DNA of 64,000 nucleotides, taken from assembly GCA_029251165.1 (NCBI GenBank), contig JAQXDW010000021.1, positions 20,936 through 84,935 of the forward strand, given 5' to 3'. The notes under the pieces were generated by a model. It saw only the letters and a list, made by a program, of their open reading frames with translations. It ran no database searches and had not been told where the DNA came from. Each line of letters starts with the position of its first letter. The first letter of the stretch is position 1. This document shows positions 15,991-25,296 of the stretch, in pieces. The position numbers and the translations under genes are program-made. Source of the stretch: Myxococcota bacterium. Lineage in GTDB: Bacteria; Myxococcota_A; UBA796.

Positions 15991-16959
15991 TCAAAGGCCA
16001 ACGCCACCACGTACGCGATCCAAGGTGGCCCGAGCAGTGACTCGGGCTCTCAGGGCGCCATCGGTGAGGATATCTCTGATATCGTCCGGTCGTGCCATCA
16101 ATTCATTGTAACGATCTCGTGGACTGGCCAGTCGATCGTTCATCAGCACGAACAGTTCCTGCTTGGCATGTCCATAGCCGAGACCACCCTGGCGGTAGCG
16201 GGCGGCGAGATCCTGCTGCTGCGCGGCGGTCGCGAACAGTTTGTACAGCGCAAAGACCGTGCAGGTGTCCGGATCCTTGGCTTCCTCCAGCGTCTTGGAG
16301 TCGGTCTTGATGCTCATCAGCACCTTGCGGAGCTTCTTTGGCGGCAAGAAGAGCGGGACGGTGTTGCTGTAGCTCTTCGACATCTTCTGCCCGTCGGTGC
16401 CCGGCACGACCGCGACGCTGTCCTGAATCAGCGGCTCAGGGAGCTTGAGCAGCTCTCCGTAGACGTGGTTGAGGCGCTGGGCCATGTCCCGCGCCATCTC
16501 GACATGCTGCTTCTGATCGCGGCCGACCGGCACGAGATCGGAGTCAAAGGCCAGGATGTCGGCGGCCATCAGGATGGGGTAGGTGTACAGCCCGGCGCTG
16601 ACGAACTTCTTGCCCTTGGTGACGGCATCCTTGAAGGCATGCGCCTTGTCCAGCAGGCCCTTGGAGGCCATGCAGGAGAGGATCCAGGCAAGCTCTGTGA
16701 CCTCCGGGACGTCCTGCTGGGTCCACAGCACGGTCTTCGTTGGATCCAGCCCCAGCGCCAGCCAGGTCGCGGCGACGTCGAGGATGCGCTGGCGGAGCAG
16801 CTCGGGGTCTCGGGAGGTCGTCAGGGCATGATAGCTGGCGATGAAGTAGTACCCTTCGCAGCTCTCCGACAGCGCCAGCGCCGGCTCGATTGCCCCGAGC
16901 CAATTTCCGACATGGGGTGTACCGCTGGGCTGGATACCGGTCAGCGCGCGCCTCTTCAT
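15991..16959 (-). CDS. trpS: Tryptophanyl-tRNA synthetase
   Basis: This class-I aminoacyl-tRNA synthetase charges tRNA-Trp. The start ATG 16959 follows a GGAGAGAG site; an upstream in-frame start at 16995 is less likely. The 322-residue length is normal for bacterial TrpRS. The HIGH-type motif is at the N-terminus (GTPHVGN, residues about 11-17) and the KMSKS loop appears intact as GQKMSKSYSN. It is divergent from a lipoprotein gene, with 101 bp between the two starts. Confidence 0.95.
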   Translation of the reverse strand: MKRRALTGIQPSGTPHVGNWLGAIEPALALSESCEGYYFIASYHALTTSRDPELLRQRILDVAATWLALGLDPTKTVLWTQQDVPEVTELAWILSCMASKGLLDKAHAFKDAVTKGKKFVSAGLYTYPILMAADILAFDSDLVPVGRDQKQHVEMARDMAQRLNHVYGELLKLPEPLIQDSVAVVPGTDGQKMSKSYSNTVPLFLPPKKLRKVLMSIKTDSKTLEEAKDPDTCTVFALYKLFATAAQQQDLAARYRQGGLGYGHAKQELFVLMNDRLASPRDRYNELMARPDDIRDILTDGALRARVTARATLDRVRGGVGL

Positions 16960-17060
16960 CGCCTCTCTCCTCGATTGAGCTTTCCCTTCTTGCACACCAT
17001 TCCACGGACTGCAACCCGGCGGCTACAATGGAACGAGAACCCTCATGTGGAAGGTGCCTG

Positions 17061-18485
17061 ATGCGTCTATGGATGCTTCTGCCAGTGCTCGCGGTTGCCT
17101 GCGGCGACAAAGACCAATCGATCGAAGACAATGATGATGACGACAGCGACGAGACCATCGTTGACACCCTGGAGTGTGAGACCGACAGCGACTGCGACGG
17201 TTCAGAGATCTGTGAGACCAGCGAGTGCGTGCCCGGCGATCGCAACAACAGCGTCGACGAAGCCGAGACGCTCCTGCCAGACGACGAGAGCGGCGGCTAC
17301 TTCATCAACCCATCCGGCGATGAGGACTACTTCTCGTACACCTCCGACGGCGGAGAGTTCATCCGGATCGCGATCACCAGCCCCGATGAGTCAAAGTCAG
17401 ACGTCGATGTCTACGACACCTACCTCACCCTCCGCAACCCGGACCTCAGGGTCATCGCTGAGGTCGACAACTACCCCACCGGGGCAGCCCTCTCCTCAGC
17501 GGACTCCATCCTCTACGCCTACCTCGCCGAGGCTGGAACCTACACCCTGGTCGTCGAGGACAACGGGACCTACGTCGGCGAGAGCGCCTACGGCGACAAC
17601 CGCTACGAGTACAGCATCGAGATCTCGACGTGGAGCAACCACACCGAGGAAGACGACGCCGCCGACGATCCGGGCCTGGACATCGACATGGAGTCTGCGA
17701 ACTCCTACTACGCCATCGGCGTGGCGCTGGAGGAAGAGGGAGACTCGGACTTCGTCGCGCTGGATCTGCCCTACGACAACAACCGCTTCTACGTCTACGG
17801 TCAGCTCGACGTGCTCGACGGGGTCAACCCACGGGTCCAGCTGCACACCGAGGACGAGAGCACCCTGATGGATGTCTCTCCCCTCAGCGGCGGCGCGCTC
17901 GGCTACTACCCCTCCACCCAGGGCGGCGACTACATCCTGGAGCTGTCCGACGAAGACGGCGACGGCGGCGACAGCGAGTGGTTCTTCGTCTTCCTCCTCC
18001 AGGACGGCGGCGACTCTGCCAGCCCGGTCGAGGTCGAGGACAACAGCCTCGCCATCCTCGCCACTCCCCTGGAGACCTCCGAGTCCTCCAACTCCTCCGG
18101 CACCTTCACCATCAGCAACGCCCTCGGCTTTGCCGACCCCTACAAGGGCAAGGATGGCTACGAGATCGACGAGGACTGGTACAGCATCACCGCCTTCGAC
18201 GACGGCTACCTCGTCGCCTGCCTCAGCTCCTCCTACTACGGCTCCGCGATCACCCCGACCATCGCGCTCATTGATCCTGACGGCTCGACCGTGATCGAGG
18301 AGGTCACGGGCAGCGAGGATGAGTACCCAACCGCAGTGATCGAGAACGCCGAGGTGAGCAGCGGGAGCACCTACTACATCAAGGTGACGAACCCGGAAGA
18401 CGCGACCGGCTCGCCGATGGAGTGGTACGAGTTCACTCTGTACGTCGCCGACTTCAGCATCGGCAGCTACGGGTGTCCTCCGTGA
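17061..18485 (+). CDS. Acidic lipoprotein with pre-peptidase-like (PPC) domains
   Basis: The start ATG 17061 gives a lipoprotein signal with lipobox LAVAC, so it is anchored by Cys15. The mature 460 residues begin with an Asp-rich linker and a small Cys-rich motif (CETDSDCDGSEICETSEC). They continue with repeated blocks of the type DxDYFSYTSDGGEFIRIAI ... YTLVVED, typical of the bacterial pre-peptidase C-terminal beta-sandwich. About three such blocks are visible (near 70-195, 215-315 and 350-470). Very low pI and no catalytic motif suggest a surface or outer-membrane binding protein. The specific role is unknown. Confidence 0.8.
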   Translation: MRLWMLLPVLAVACGDKDQSIEDNDDDDSDETIVDTLECETDSDCDGSEICETSECVPGDRNNSVDEAETLLPDDESGGYFINPSGDEDYFSYTSDGGEFIRIAITSPDESKSDVDVYDTYLTLRNPDLRVIAEVDNYPTGAALSSADSILYAYLAEAGTYTLVVEDNGTYVGESAYGDNRYEYSIEISTWSNHTEEDDAADDPGLDIDMESANSYYAIGVALEEEGDSDFVALDLPYDNNRFYVYGQLDVLDGVNPRVQLHTEDESTLMDVSPLSGGALGYYPSTQGGDYILELSDEDGDGGDSEWFFVFLLQDGGDSASPVEVEDNSLAILATPLETSESSNSSGTFTISNALGFADPYKGKDGYEIDEDWYSITAFDDGYLVACLSSSYYGSAITPTIALIDPDGSTVIEEVTGSEDEYPTAVIENAEVSSGSTYYIKVTNPEDATGSPMEWYEFTLYVADFSIGSYGCPP

Positions 18486-18578
18486 TCGAGCAGGTGCAGG
18501 GCGCCACCTGAGGTCTGGGGCACAGGCCCCTCCTCCGCGCCCGCGCTGCCCTCACATCCGGGGGCGGCGCGTCCGCGC

Positions 18579-19595
18579 TCACATCCTCAGCACCAGCTCA
18601 TCGAGCGCCTGGCGATACCGGCTGGGCGGGAGCGAGTTCAGGACCCGCCGCGCACGAAATGATCGCTGGACGAGCTGACTCCGCCCCTCCTCCATCGCAC
18701 CGCTGCCCTCCAGCAGCTTCAGCAGGCGCTCAACGACTGCGGGATCGTCCGAGCGGGTCAGCTCGGTCCACAGCAGGCCAACGGCGGCGTCTCGCTCAGC
18801 GGCGAGGCTGACGGGCAGCATCGGACGACCAGAAGCCGCGCGGTCGGCGATGAGGCTCAGGCGCTCCTCGCTGTCCTGCTCGAGCATCGAGAGGTCCTCG
18901 GCGAGGTGCCAGGCGACCCCGGCATGGCGGCCATAGCGCCCCAGCGATCCAACAACCGCTGGATCGGCACCGGAGAGCCGAGCACCAGCGCGGCAGGCAA
19001 AGGCGAACACGACCCCGGTGTGGGTCTCGGCGTGGCTGATCGCCTCCGAGGCGGTCGCCGGTCGCCCCTGGAGAGACTGTGTGAGGGCGTGTCCCTCGGC
19101 CGCTTCGCGGAGGGCATCGAGGAGATCGCCGAGGACCTCAGGGCCCTCATTGCGGGTCATCTCCAGGGCACGGAGGGTGATGTGGTGTCCGCCCAGCCAG
19201 CCGACAGCCCCGCCGACCAGACGACGCGCAGCACGCCGACGACGCCCACCCTGGCGACCCAGCGCGGTGTCGTGGACTGCGATGGCGAGGTGGAGCAGCT
19301 CGACGACCACCGCCAGCTCCTCCGCCCGGCGCGGATCGGTGGGCCCGAGGCTCTGCTTTCGTGCAACCTCTGCGGACAACAGCAGCAGCAGCGGGCGGAC
19401 CCGAGGCACGCCTGGCGCGAGCTTGTGCTCGGTCGCAAAGCCCGGCGGAGCATCCGCGCCGAGAACCAGATCACCGAAGGCCGCGTCGATGCGCACGAGC
19501 CGCTCCAGCAGCTCTCCCATGAGCCCCTCGAGCTCTCGGGGGACTCCCCGACGAAGCAGCCGACGGCTGAGTCCCGGTGCGACTTTTCCTGGCAA
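18579..19595 (-). CDS. Degenerate polyprenyl-synthetase-fold protein
   Basis: The 338-residue product starts at TTG 19595 with GGAGAG upstream. The order of motifs follows trans-polyprenyl diphosphate synthases: VPRVRPLLLLLSAEVA for KxRPxL, VELLHLAIAVHD, GGHHITLRAL and YGRHAGVAWHLAEDL. The metal-binding aspartates are lost, however. The first DDxxD region reads HDTALGRQGGRRRR and the second reads AEDLSML instead of DDxxD. It probably keeps the all-helical fold but not prenyl-transfer chemistry. It might be a regulatory subunit like the small subunits of heteromeric prenyl synthases, or a decayed paralogue. No isoprenoid genes are adjacent. Confidence 0.7.
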   Translation of the reverse strand: MPGKVAPGLSRRLLRRGVPRELEGLMGELLERLVRIDAAFGDLVLGADAPPGFATEHKLAPGVPRVRPLLLLLSAEVARKQSLGPTDPRRAEELAVVVELLHLAIAVHDTALGRQGGRRRRAARRLVGGAVGWLGGHHITLRALEMTRNEGPEVLGDLLDALREAAEGHALTQSLQGRPATASEAISHAETHTGVVFAFACRAGARLSGADPAVVGSLGRYGRHAGVAWHLAEDLSMLEQDSEERLSLIADRAASGRPMLPVSLAAERDAAVGLLWTELTRSDDPAVVERLLKLLEGSGAMEEGRSQLVQRSFRARRVLNSLPPSRYRQALDELVLRM

Positions 19596-19723
19596 GACCT
19601 GATCTCTCCATTCACAGCATCCGCTGTCAGGATTCTATAGCCCAGATGGCGGGCAGCGCCGGGGTGGACTGCGGTGAATGGTCGGGGTCGTGTGCTGAGC
19701 GGCAGGACCGCCCGGCGCGCCGA

Positions 19724-20002
19724 TCAGTAGCCGCCGGTGTCTTTCCAGGCGCCGGCGTTGGCGTAGACCATCATCGCAATGCCCGCTGCAGCGAGGATGA
19801 TCGCCAGCCAGCCCTGGCCGAAGATCATGATGTCTGCGACGGTGTCGTAGCCGGTGAGGTGGTAGACCTGCGAGGAGTGACCAACAAAGTTGCCCGCCTC
19901 ATCGGCAACCCCGATCCCGCTCTGACCATTGAAGCGACCGAGCATCATGAGGATGCCAGAGCCGATGGAGAGGCCGCCGAGGACCCAGAGTGCTTCCTTC
20001 AT
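19724..20002 (-). CDS. Small two-helix membrane protein
   Basis: A 92-residue protein with a GGAGG site 6 bp before ATG 20002. Two membrane helices (about residues 4-22 and 64-84) flank a 40-residue polar loop. No family recognised. The good ribosome site and a hydrophobicity pattern that makes sense support it as a real gene. Confidence 0.65.
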   Translation of the reverse strand: MKEALWVLGGLSIGSGILMMLGRFNGQSGIGVADEAGNFVGHSSQVYHLTGYDTVADIMIFGQGWLAIILAAAGIAMMVYANAGAWKDTGGY

Positions 20003-20174
20003 GTGAGCCTCCGAAAGGACCGCGCGTTGGGGTCCGTGGAGAGCCCCCGTAACCGATGGATCGGGGAAGCGACAAGGCCCACACCTGAGGGAGTCTCGAT
20101 CTTCGGTCTGATCGCCGGGATTGTCGCACCGGTTGCCCTGTTCAGGATCACCCCTCGCGTGTCATCCTGGGTCC

Positions 20175-20888
20175 ATGCTTCGCACCTGCGCCCTGTCCAT
20201 CTTCTTGCTCTCTTCCTGCACCAACGCGCCCATCGACACCAGCGCAGTGGGTCCGTTCGAGGGAGACGATCCCGGGGAATGCACCGACGGTGCAGACAAC
20301 GATCGCGACGACTACTTCGACTGCGACGACTCCGACTGCTTCGGCAGCCCTGACTGCAGCGGCGAGGCATCCGACGCCGACGCCGACACGGATACCGACG
20401 CCGACACGGATACCGACACAGACGCCGACTACAGCGCGATCACCGTCTCCTACGTCCTGGACTGGGACATCGACGATGCGAAGTGGAGTGGGTACGGGTT
20501 CACCGACTGCACGCAGGTCTACTCTGGCAGCGGCACGGTGGTGGAGACCGAGGGACTGCGGCTCACGTTCTTTGGTGACTGGACCCAGGACAGCTCAGAC
20601 TGTGGAGACGATCTTGACGCGACGGTCTGGTACGACCCGACCACCCGTGAGGGCCACAACACCGTCTACCTGACCCCCGATCTCCGCGCGGTCGACGCCT
20701 GGGTCCTGCACGAAGATCTCTCCGACAGCACCCCAGACGGCGAGCCCTCCGATAAATTCTACATCTACGACATGGACGCCATGATCTCCGGCAGCCAGTC
20801 GGCCTACGAGGAGGACGAGGAGATTCGACTCGACGGGATCTACTACTTCGCGACCCTCCACCACGATCTCCAGATCACCCTGGAGTAG
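20175..20888 (+). CDS. Asp-rich lipoprotein of unknown function
   Basis: The start ATG 20175 encodes a lipoprotein signal with lipobox LLSSC (Cys15). A short MopE-like calcium/metal motif (CTDGADNDRDDYFDCDDSDC) and a (DA/DT)n linker precede a roughly 150-residue beta-rich C-terminal domain beginning SAITVSYVLDWDID. The linker is the kind seen between anchor and domain in myxobacterial surface lipoproteins. No enzyme motif was seen. An in-frame start at 20121 would put extra residues before the signal and is rejected. Confidence 0.75.
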   Translation: MLRTCALSIFLLSSCTNAPIDTSAVGPFEGDDPGECTDGADNDRDDYFDCDDSDCFGSPDCSGEASDADADTDTDADTDTDTDADYSAITVSYVLDWDIDDAKWSGYGFTDCTQVYSGSGTVVETEGLRLTFFGDWTQDSSDCGDDLDATVWYDPTTREGHNTVYLTPDLRAVDAWVLHEDLSDSTPDGEPSDKFYIYDMDAMISGSQSAYEEDEEIRLDGIYYFATLHHDLQITLE

Positions 20889-20956
20889 CGCGCGGACATG
20901 TCACGGTGTGCAACGGCTTGACAACCCGAAGCGGCGTTGGTGATATCCTCCCCCCA

Positions 20957-21343
20957 ATGAAGCTCATGATGTTGATCGTGCTGCTCTCCGCTTGTGATGG
21001 CGGTGAGCCCGCCACACAGACCTGCGACGAGATGGCCGCCGGCTTGAGCCGGGATCAGTGCTACCACGACGAGATCAAGACCATCCCAGGCAGCGGCATC
21101 GAGGATGTCCTCACACGGGCTGGCCTCATCCAGGATCCGATCGTCCGGCAGGCCTCTGTGTCCGCCTGGGTGAAGGCTCACCTCAACGAAATCCCCAGAG
21201 ATCGAGGGCAAGCACTGTGCCAGATGCTCGACGGCCAGGACCAGTCCTACTGTATGCGGCAGCTCTCCTCACCGCATCTCTACGAGGACCGCTCGCCTGT
21301 GGCACCCAACAACCCGAGCAACCCGCCGCCTCCGGGGAACTGA
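20957..21343 (+). CDS. Cys-rich lipoprotein, possible 5' half of a frameshifted gene
   Basis: ATG 20957 gives a lipoprotein signal with lipobox LLSAC and a 128-residue product. The mature part has paired cysteines in short helices (CDEMAAGLSRDQCYHDEI; CQMLDGQDQSYCMRQL) and ends in a Pro-rich tail SNPPPPGN. The same Cys-pair units continue in the next frame just after the stop, in the gene at 21370. A 26-bp imperfect duplication at the junction can account for the shift. It could also be a complete small lipoprotein with a paralogous neighbour. Confidence 0.65.
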   Translation: MKLMMLIVLLSACDGGEPATQTCDEMAAGLSRDQCYHDEIKTIPGSGIEDVLTRAGLIQDPIVRQASVSAWVKAHLNEIPRDRGQALCQMLDGQDQSYCMRQLSSPHLYEDRSPVAPNNPSNPPPPGN

Positions 21344-21367
21344 GCAACCCGCTCCCTCCTCCGGGAT
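21316..21367 (+). repeat. Imperfect 26-bp tandem repeat at frame break
   Basis: The segment starting GAGCAACCCGC at 21316 recurs at 21342 with the same GAGCAACCCGC, followed by a C-rich tract and CTCCGGG. Because 26 is not a multiple of three, the second copy is read in another frame. Both copies encode SNP-PPPG-like peptides in their own frame. Confidence 0.55.
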
Positions 21368-21369
21368 CG

Positions 21370-22092
21370 ATGCCACAGTGCGCTCCCTACGCTGGCAACG
21401 ACAGCGTCTATGGCTTCTGCCTGGCGAAGTATGCTGGCGGTCTGCCCACCCTGGAGGACATGCTCCGGGTCTGCGGTGAGGCTGGAGAGTGGGAGCTTGA
21501 CTGCCGGCACGGCTGGGTATCGGGTCGGATGAACAGCACCGACGAGTTCTCCACCGAGGCCCTGCTGGAGGCCTGCGGCGAGAACCCAGACTGCACCTTC
21601 GAGCTGCTCGACTTCCGTCCTGCCGACGAGCCGCTCGCACAGCTCACCCTCTGCACCCAGTACGCCGGAAAGTACGCACGGGACTGCGCCGGGCATGCCA
21701 TCCAGCGGTGGTGGCTGGAGGATCCCGATGAGGAAGAGGTCAACCGCATCGCCTCCACCCCGACCCCTTACCCCGACAAGATCGGCTACTGGCTCGGGGT
21801 CAACGTGCAGTGCTACAGCAAGGGCGCCTGCGTCGGTGATCCGCACTTCGTGCTGAATTGTGAGAAGGCGGTGGAGAACTTCGCCCGGAACCCCACACGC
21901 TGCCCGCCCCGCACCAAGACCCCGATGCACCCCGGCTTCCGTCCTCAAGATCTCGCGCCCAACCAGCCCGGTCAGAACCAGCCCGGTCAGCCCATGCGTC
22001 CTCCCGGTCAGGGTGGCCACACCCAGGGCGGCCAGCCTCCGCAGCCTGGCCAGAACCAGCCCGGAACCCCACCGCCGGTGCAGGGGCAGTAA
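21370..22092 (+). CDS. Cys-rich protein with Pro/Gln/Gly tail, possible 3' half of the preceding gene
   Basis: Read from ATG 21370 this is 240 residues with no signal peptide, odd for a protein with many paired cysteines. It has about five Cys-pair helical units (for example CAPYAGNDSVYGFC, CGEAGEWELDC, CTQYAGKYARDC, CYSKGACVGDPHFVLNC), like those in the lipoprotein just upstream. It ends in a low-complexity tail rich in NQPGQ repeats. The lack of an export signal and the shared repeat type suggest that it is normally translated as one lipoprotein with 20957-21343. Confidence 0.6.
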   Translation: MPQCAPYAGNDSVYGFCLAKYAGGLPTLEDMLRVCGEAGEWELDCRHGWVSGRMNSTDEFSTEALLEACGENPDCTFELLDFRPADEPLAQLTLCTQYAGKYARDCAGHAIQRWWLEDPDEEEVNRIASTPTPYPDKIGYWLGVNVQCYSKGACVGDPHFVLNCEKAVENFARNPTRCPPRTKTPMHPGFRPQDLAPNQPGQNQPGQPMRPPGQGGHTQGGQPPQPGQNQPGTPPPVQGQ

Positions 22093-22336
22093 GGTCCGAT
22101 GCGCTGAGCACAGATCGGGAACGACGCGGATCGCGGCTCGGTCAAGAAAGAGAAGGGCTGTGCCTGCCGAAGCCGTCAGGCTGCATTACACCAGTTCAGC
22201 GACTCGCCGCGCTGGACCTCGGGTGTGCACAACCAGCGCACCAGCACAGACTCCTTGCAGCAGACGCAGCACCCTCACCTCACCCGCTCCATGGGGAGCG
22301 CGGCTGCTCCGGTGAACCATCCACGGGCCCACAGCA

Positions 22337-22783
22337 ATGAGCATCTACGACCAGATCAACGAGCAGATGAAGACCGCCATGAGGGCCCGCGACAAGGAGC
22401 GCCTCGGCGCCCTCCGCGGCATCCGCACCGTCTTCATCAACGAGCGAAAGAAGAACAACTCCGACACCGTGACAGACGCACAGTGCATCGCGCTCCTTCG
22501 CACCCTCGCCAAGCAGCGCAAGGACTCCCTGCAGTCCTACACCGCTGCCAACCGCGAGGATCTCGCCGCGGTCGAGCGGAGTGAGCTGGCGGTCATCGAC
22601 GAATTCCTGCCGAAGCTCGCCGACGACGAGACAACCCGCGCGCTGGTCGCAGCGGTCATTGCTCAGATCGGGGCCACCGATGTCAAGCAGCTCGGTCGGG
22701 TCATGGGCATGCTGATGAAGGAGCACCGGGGAACGATCGACGGCGGGCTCGCCAAGAAGATCGCCGCTGAGCTGCTCGCGTAG
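22337..22783 (+). CDS. YqeY/GatB-domain protein
   Basis: This 148-residue cytosolic protein matches the YqeY family throughout: an N-terminal MSIYDQINEQMKTAMRARDKERLGALR block, a central YTAANREDLAAVERSELAVIDEFLP and a C-terminal KQLGRVMGMLMKEHRGTIDGGLAKKIAAELL. The family is related to the tail domain of the GatB amidotransferase subunit and is thought to touch tRNA, but no enzymatic role is established. It is preceded by a 244-bp gap (22093-22336) in which I see no gene or clear signal. Confidence 0.92.
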   Translation: MSIYDQINEQMKTAMRARDKERLGALRGIRTVFINERKKNNSDTVTDAQCIALLRTLAKQRKDSLQSYTAANREDLAAVERSELAVIDEFLPKLADDETTRALVAAVIAQIGATDVKQLGRVMGMLMKEHRGTIDGGLAKKIAAELLA

Positions 22784-22846
22784 TCATCCTCGGAAGGTGT
22801 CGCCCCGATATACTCCGTCGCGGCGCCCCCCCACCCCGGCCTGCTC

Positions 22847-24979
22847 ATGACCTTCCTCCTGCCGCTGCTCTCCCTCAGTGCGCGCGCTGCGCCCACCGAG
22901 TTGACCCTGTGGCACGCCTACCGTGGCGAAGAGCGGGCGGCCCTTGAGGGGCTGCTGGATCAGTACGACGCGGACCACCCCGACATCGTGGTGGTGCCCC
23001 TGGCGCTGCCCTACGAGTCGTTCATCACCAAGCTGGAGTCCGCGGCTCCCCGGGGCAACGGACCGGATCTGTTCATCGCCGCGCATGAGCGGGTGGGGAG
23101 CTGGGCAGAGAGCGGGCTGGTCGCCCCCATCGAGATCGAGGCAGAGCGCTACCACCCCGCCACGGTCGAGGCCCTCCACTACAACGGCACCCAGTACGGG
23201 CTGCCGATGTCGTTCAAGTGCCTGGCGCTGTACTACAACCGCGACCTCCTCGATGTCCCCCCCGCCAACACCGATGCCCTGCTCGACCTCGCTCGGACCA
23301 TGCGCGGCGAGGACCAGTTCGCCCTCGCCTACCAGGCCACCGAGTCGTACTTTCATGCGCCGTGGATGTATGGCTTTGGCGGTGGCGTCTTCGACGGCGA
23401 CGACGTCGTGCTCGATGCCCAGGGCAACGCCGATGCCCTGTCATTCATCCGCGCGATGTACGACGAGGGGCTGCTGCCTGAGGAGCCCACCGGCGCGCTG
23501 ATCACCCAGCTGTTCAACCAGGGCCAGGCGGCGATGGTCATCAACGGCCCCTGGTTCCTCGGAGAGCTGGACGATGATCTGGACTTTGCCGTTGCGCCGC
23601 TGCCGGTCGTCTCCGCGACGGGCCGGCCCGCCTCGCCGTTTCTGACCGTCGAGGGCGTGCTGGTCTCTGCCCATGCCGAGCACCCAGCGGAGGCCGAAGC
23701 GCTGTCCCGGTGGCTGGTTGAGACCCCGAACGCGCTCGAGCGGGCCATCACCGGTCGACAGTCTGTCGCCACCCTCGCAGCCTACGACGATCCCCGCATC
23801 AGCGACGATCCCATCCTCGCGGCCTTCCGCGCGCAGCTCGACGCCGCCACGCCGCTGCCCAACCGCCCTGAGATGGCTGCGACCTGGGAGCCGATGGCCC
23901 GCGCGCTGCGCCGGGTCACGCGCGGCGCGATGCTGCCTGCCGATGCCGTCCGGGCCGCACAGCAGGAGTACGAGATCGTCAGCCGGCCGCCGCCAGAGCC
24001 GGCCAACCCCGTGCCCTACATCGTCGTCTTCAGCCTGCTCATCCTCGCGGCGATGGGCTGGGTGGGTCTTCAGGCCTACCGCAGCCGAGCGGCCATGCGG
24101 CGGCAGTGGTACGCCTACGCCTACGTCGCCCCTTCTGCGCTGGCGATGACCGCGCTGGTGGTGGTGCCGTTCGTGGTCGGCTCGGTGGTCAGCCTGTTTG
24201 CCCACCACAACGGCGAGTTCACCTTCGTCGGCATGGCGAACTTCCTCGACATCGTGCTGGCTCGGGACTGGTCGATCTCCTCGCCGCTGTCGTTCTACTT
24301 CACCCTCGTCGTCACCCTGCTGTGGACCGCGCTCAATGTGATCGCCCACGTCAGCATCGGGCTGTTCCTCGCGCTGCTGCTGCGGGAGCCCTGGCTGAAG
24401 ATGCGCGGGGTGTACCGGGTGCTGCTCATCCTGCCCTGGGCGGTGCCCAACTACATCACTGCGCTGATCTGGAAGGGAATGTTCCACCGACAGTTCGGTG
24501 CGATCAACGCGCTCTTAGAGGCCATCGGGCTGGAGCCGGTGAGCTGGTTCTCCCAGTTCTCGACGGCCTTCGCCGCCAACCTGATCACCAACACCTGGCT
24601 GGGCTTCCCGTTCATGATGGTGGTCACCCTCGGTGCGCTGCAGTCGATCCCCCGCGAGCTGGAGCAAGCCGCCAGCGTCGATGGCGCCACCGGCTGGCAG
24701 CGCCTCTGGTACATCACCCTTCCCCAGCTGCGTCCCGCCCTGATGCCGGCGGTGATCCTGGGGAGCGTGTGGACCTTCAACATGTTCAACATCATCTACC
24801 TCGTCAGCGGCGGAGAGCCGGACGGCGGCACGGACATCCTGATCAGCGAGGCATATCGCTGGGCATTCACCCGAGGACATCGGTATGGATACGCCAGCGC
24901 CTATGCCGTCTTGATCTTCTTTGTCCTTCTTGGATACTCCCGAATGGGCAACAAGATCGCGGGACAGAAGGTCCTCTGA
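22847..24979 (+). CDS. Sugar ABC transporter: solute-binding protein fused to MalF-like permease
   Basis: The 710-residue protein has a signal-like N-terminus (MTFLLPLLSLSARAA). A MalE-type binding domain (about 17-385) follows, with LTLWHAYRGEE at its start and NGPWFLGEL. A membrane helix at about 393-413 leads into a MalF-type permease (about 420-710) with the ATPase-docking EAA loop EQAASVDGATGWQRLWYITLP. In most bacteria the binding protein and permease are separate genes; here they are tethered. The partner permease malG is 317 bp downstream. No MalK-type ATPase gene lies in the window, so a shared ATPase elsewhere is expected. The carbohydrate is unknown. Confidence 0.92.
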   Translation: MTFLLPLLSLSARAAPTELTLWHAYRGEERAALEGLLDQYDADHPDIVVVPLALPYESFITKLESAAPRGNGPDLFIAAHERVGSWAESGLVAPIEIEAERYHPATVEALHYNGTQYGLPMSFKCLALYYNRDLLDVPPANTDALLDLARTMRGEDQFALAYQATESYFHAPWMYGFGGGVFDGDDVVLDAQGNADALSFIRAMYDEGLLPEEPTGALITQLFNQGQAAMVINGPWFLGELDDDLDFAVAPLPVVSATGRPASPFLTVEGVLVSAHAEHPAEAEALSRWLVETPNALERAITGRQSVATLAAYDDPRISDDPILAAFRAQLDAATPLPNRPEMAATWEPMARALRRVTRGAMLPADAVRAAQQEYEIVSRPPPEPANPVPYIVVFSLLILAAMGWVGLQAYRSRAAMRRQWYAYAYVAPSALAMTALVVVPFVVGSVVSLFAHHNGEFTFVGMANFLDIVLARDWSISSPLSFYFTLVVTLLWTALNVIAHVSIGLFLALLLREPWLKMRGVYRVLLILPWAVPNYITALIWKGMFHRQFGAINALLEAIGLEPVSWFSQFSTAFAANLITNTWLGFPFMMVVTLGALQSIPRELEQAASVDGATGWQRLWYITLPQLRPALMPAVILGSVWTFNMFNIIYLVSGGEPDGGTDILISEAYRWAFTRGHRYGYASAYAVLIFFVLLGYSRMGNKIAGQKVL

Positions 24980-25296
24980 GCGGCTGCATGTGCTTCGCTG
25001 AGGTGGCGGCAGGTGTGGACTGGTGATCGGATGCACCTCAGGCCCCGTGGGTACAACGCGGGCGTTCTTTGGGGGCAGGTTCAGCGGCGTCCGCTGGGCA
25101 TCACCTGGACCGCTCAGTCCAGGCCGCCGCAACCTCAGCCTGAGGCGGTCCAGCAGGTAGAGAGCGGGCTGTGCGTGACGGCTTCCTTCGCGAGACCGCT
25201 GTGGCTGCGGTCGGTGACAGCGGAGCAGGGCGCGCACGGGCCTTTCCATCCGGCACCCCTGTGTCCTATCCCGTCCAGTGCGATACGCTGGGCCCG
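24980..25296. other. Intergenic region with repeated CTGAGG inverted elements
   Basis: This 317-bp gap between the fused permease and malG holds no gene. CTGAGGTG (24998-25005) and CACCTCAG (25034-25041) are inverted copies 28 bp apart, and CCTCAGCCTGAGG (25133-25145) is a palindrome of the same core. They may be operator sites for a sugar regulator, or the last may be part of a weak terminator. Confidence 0.4.
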
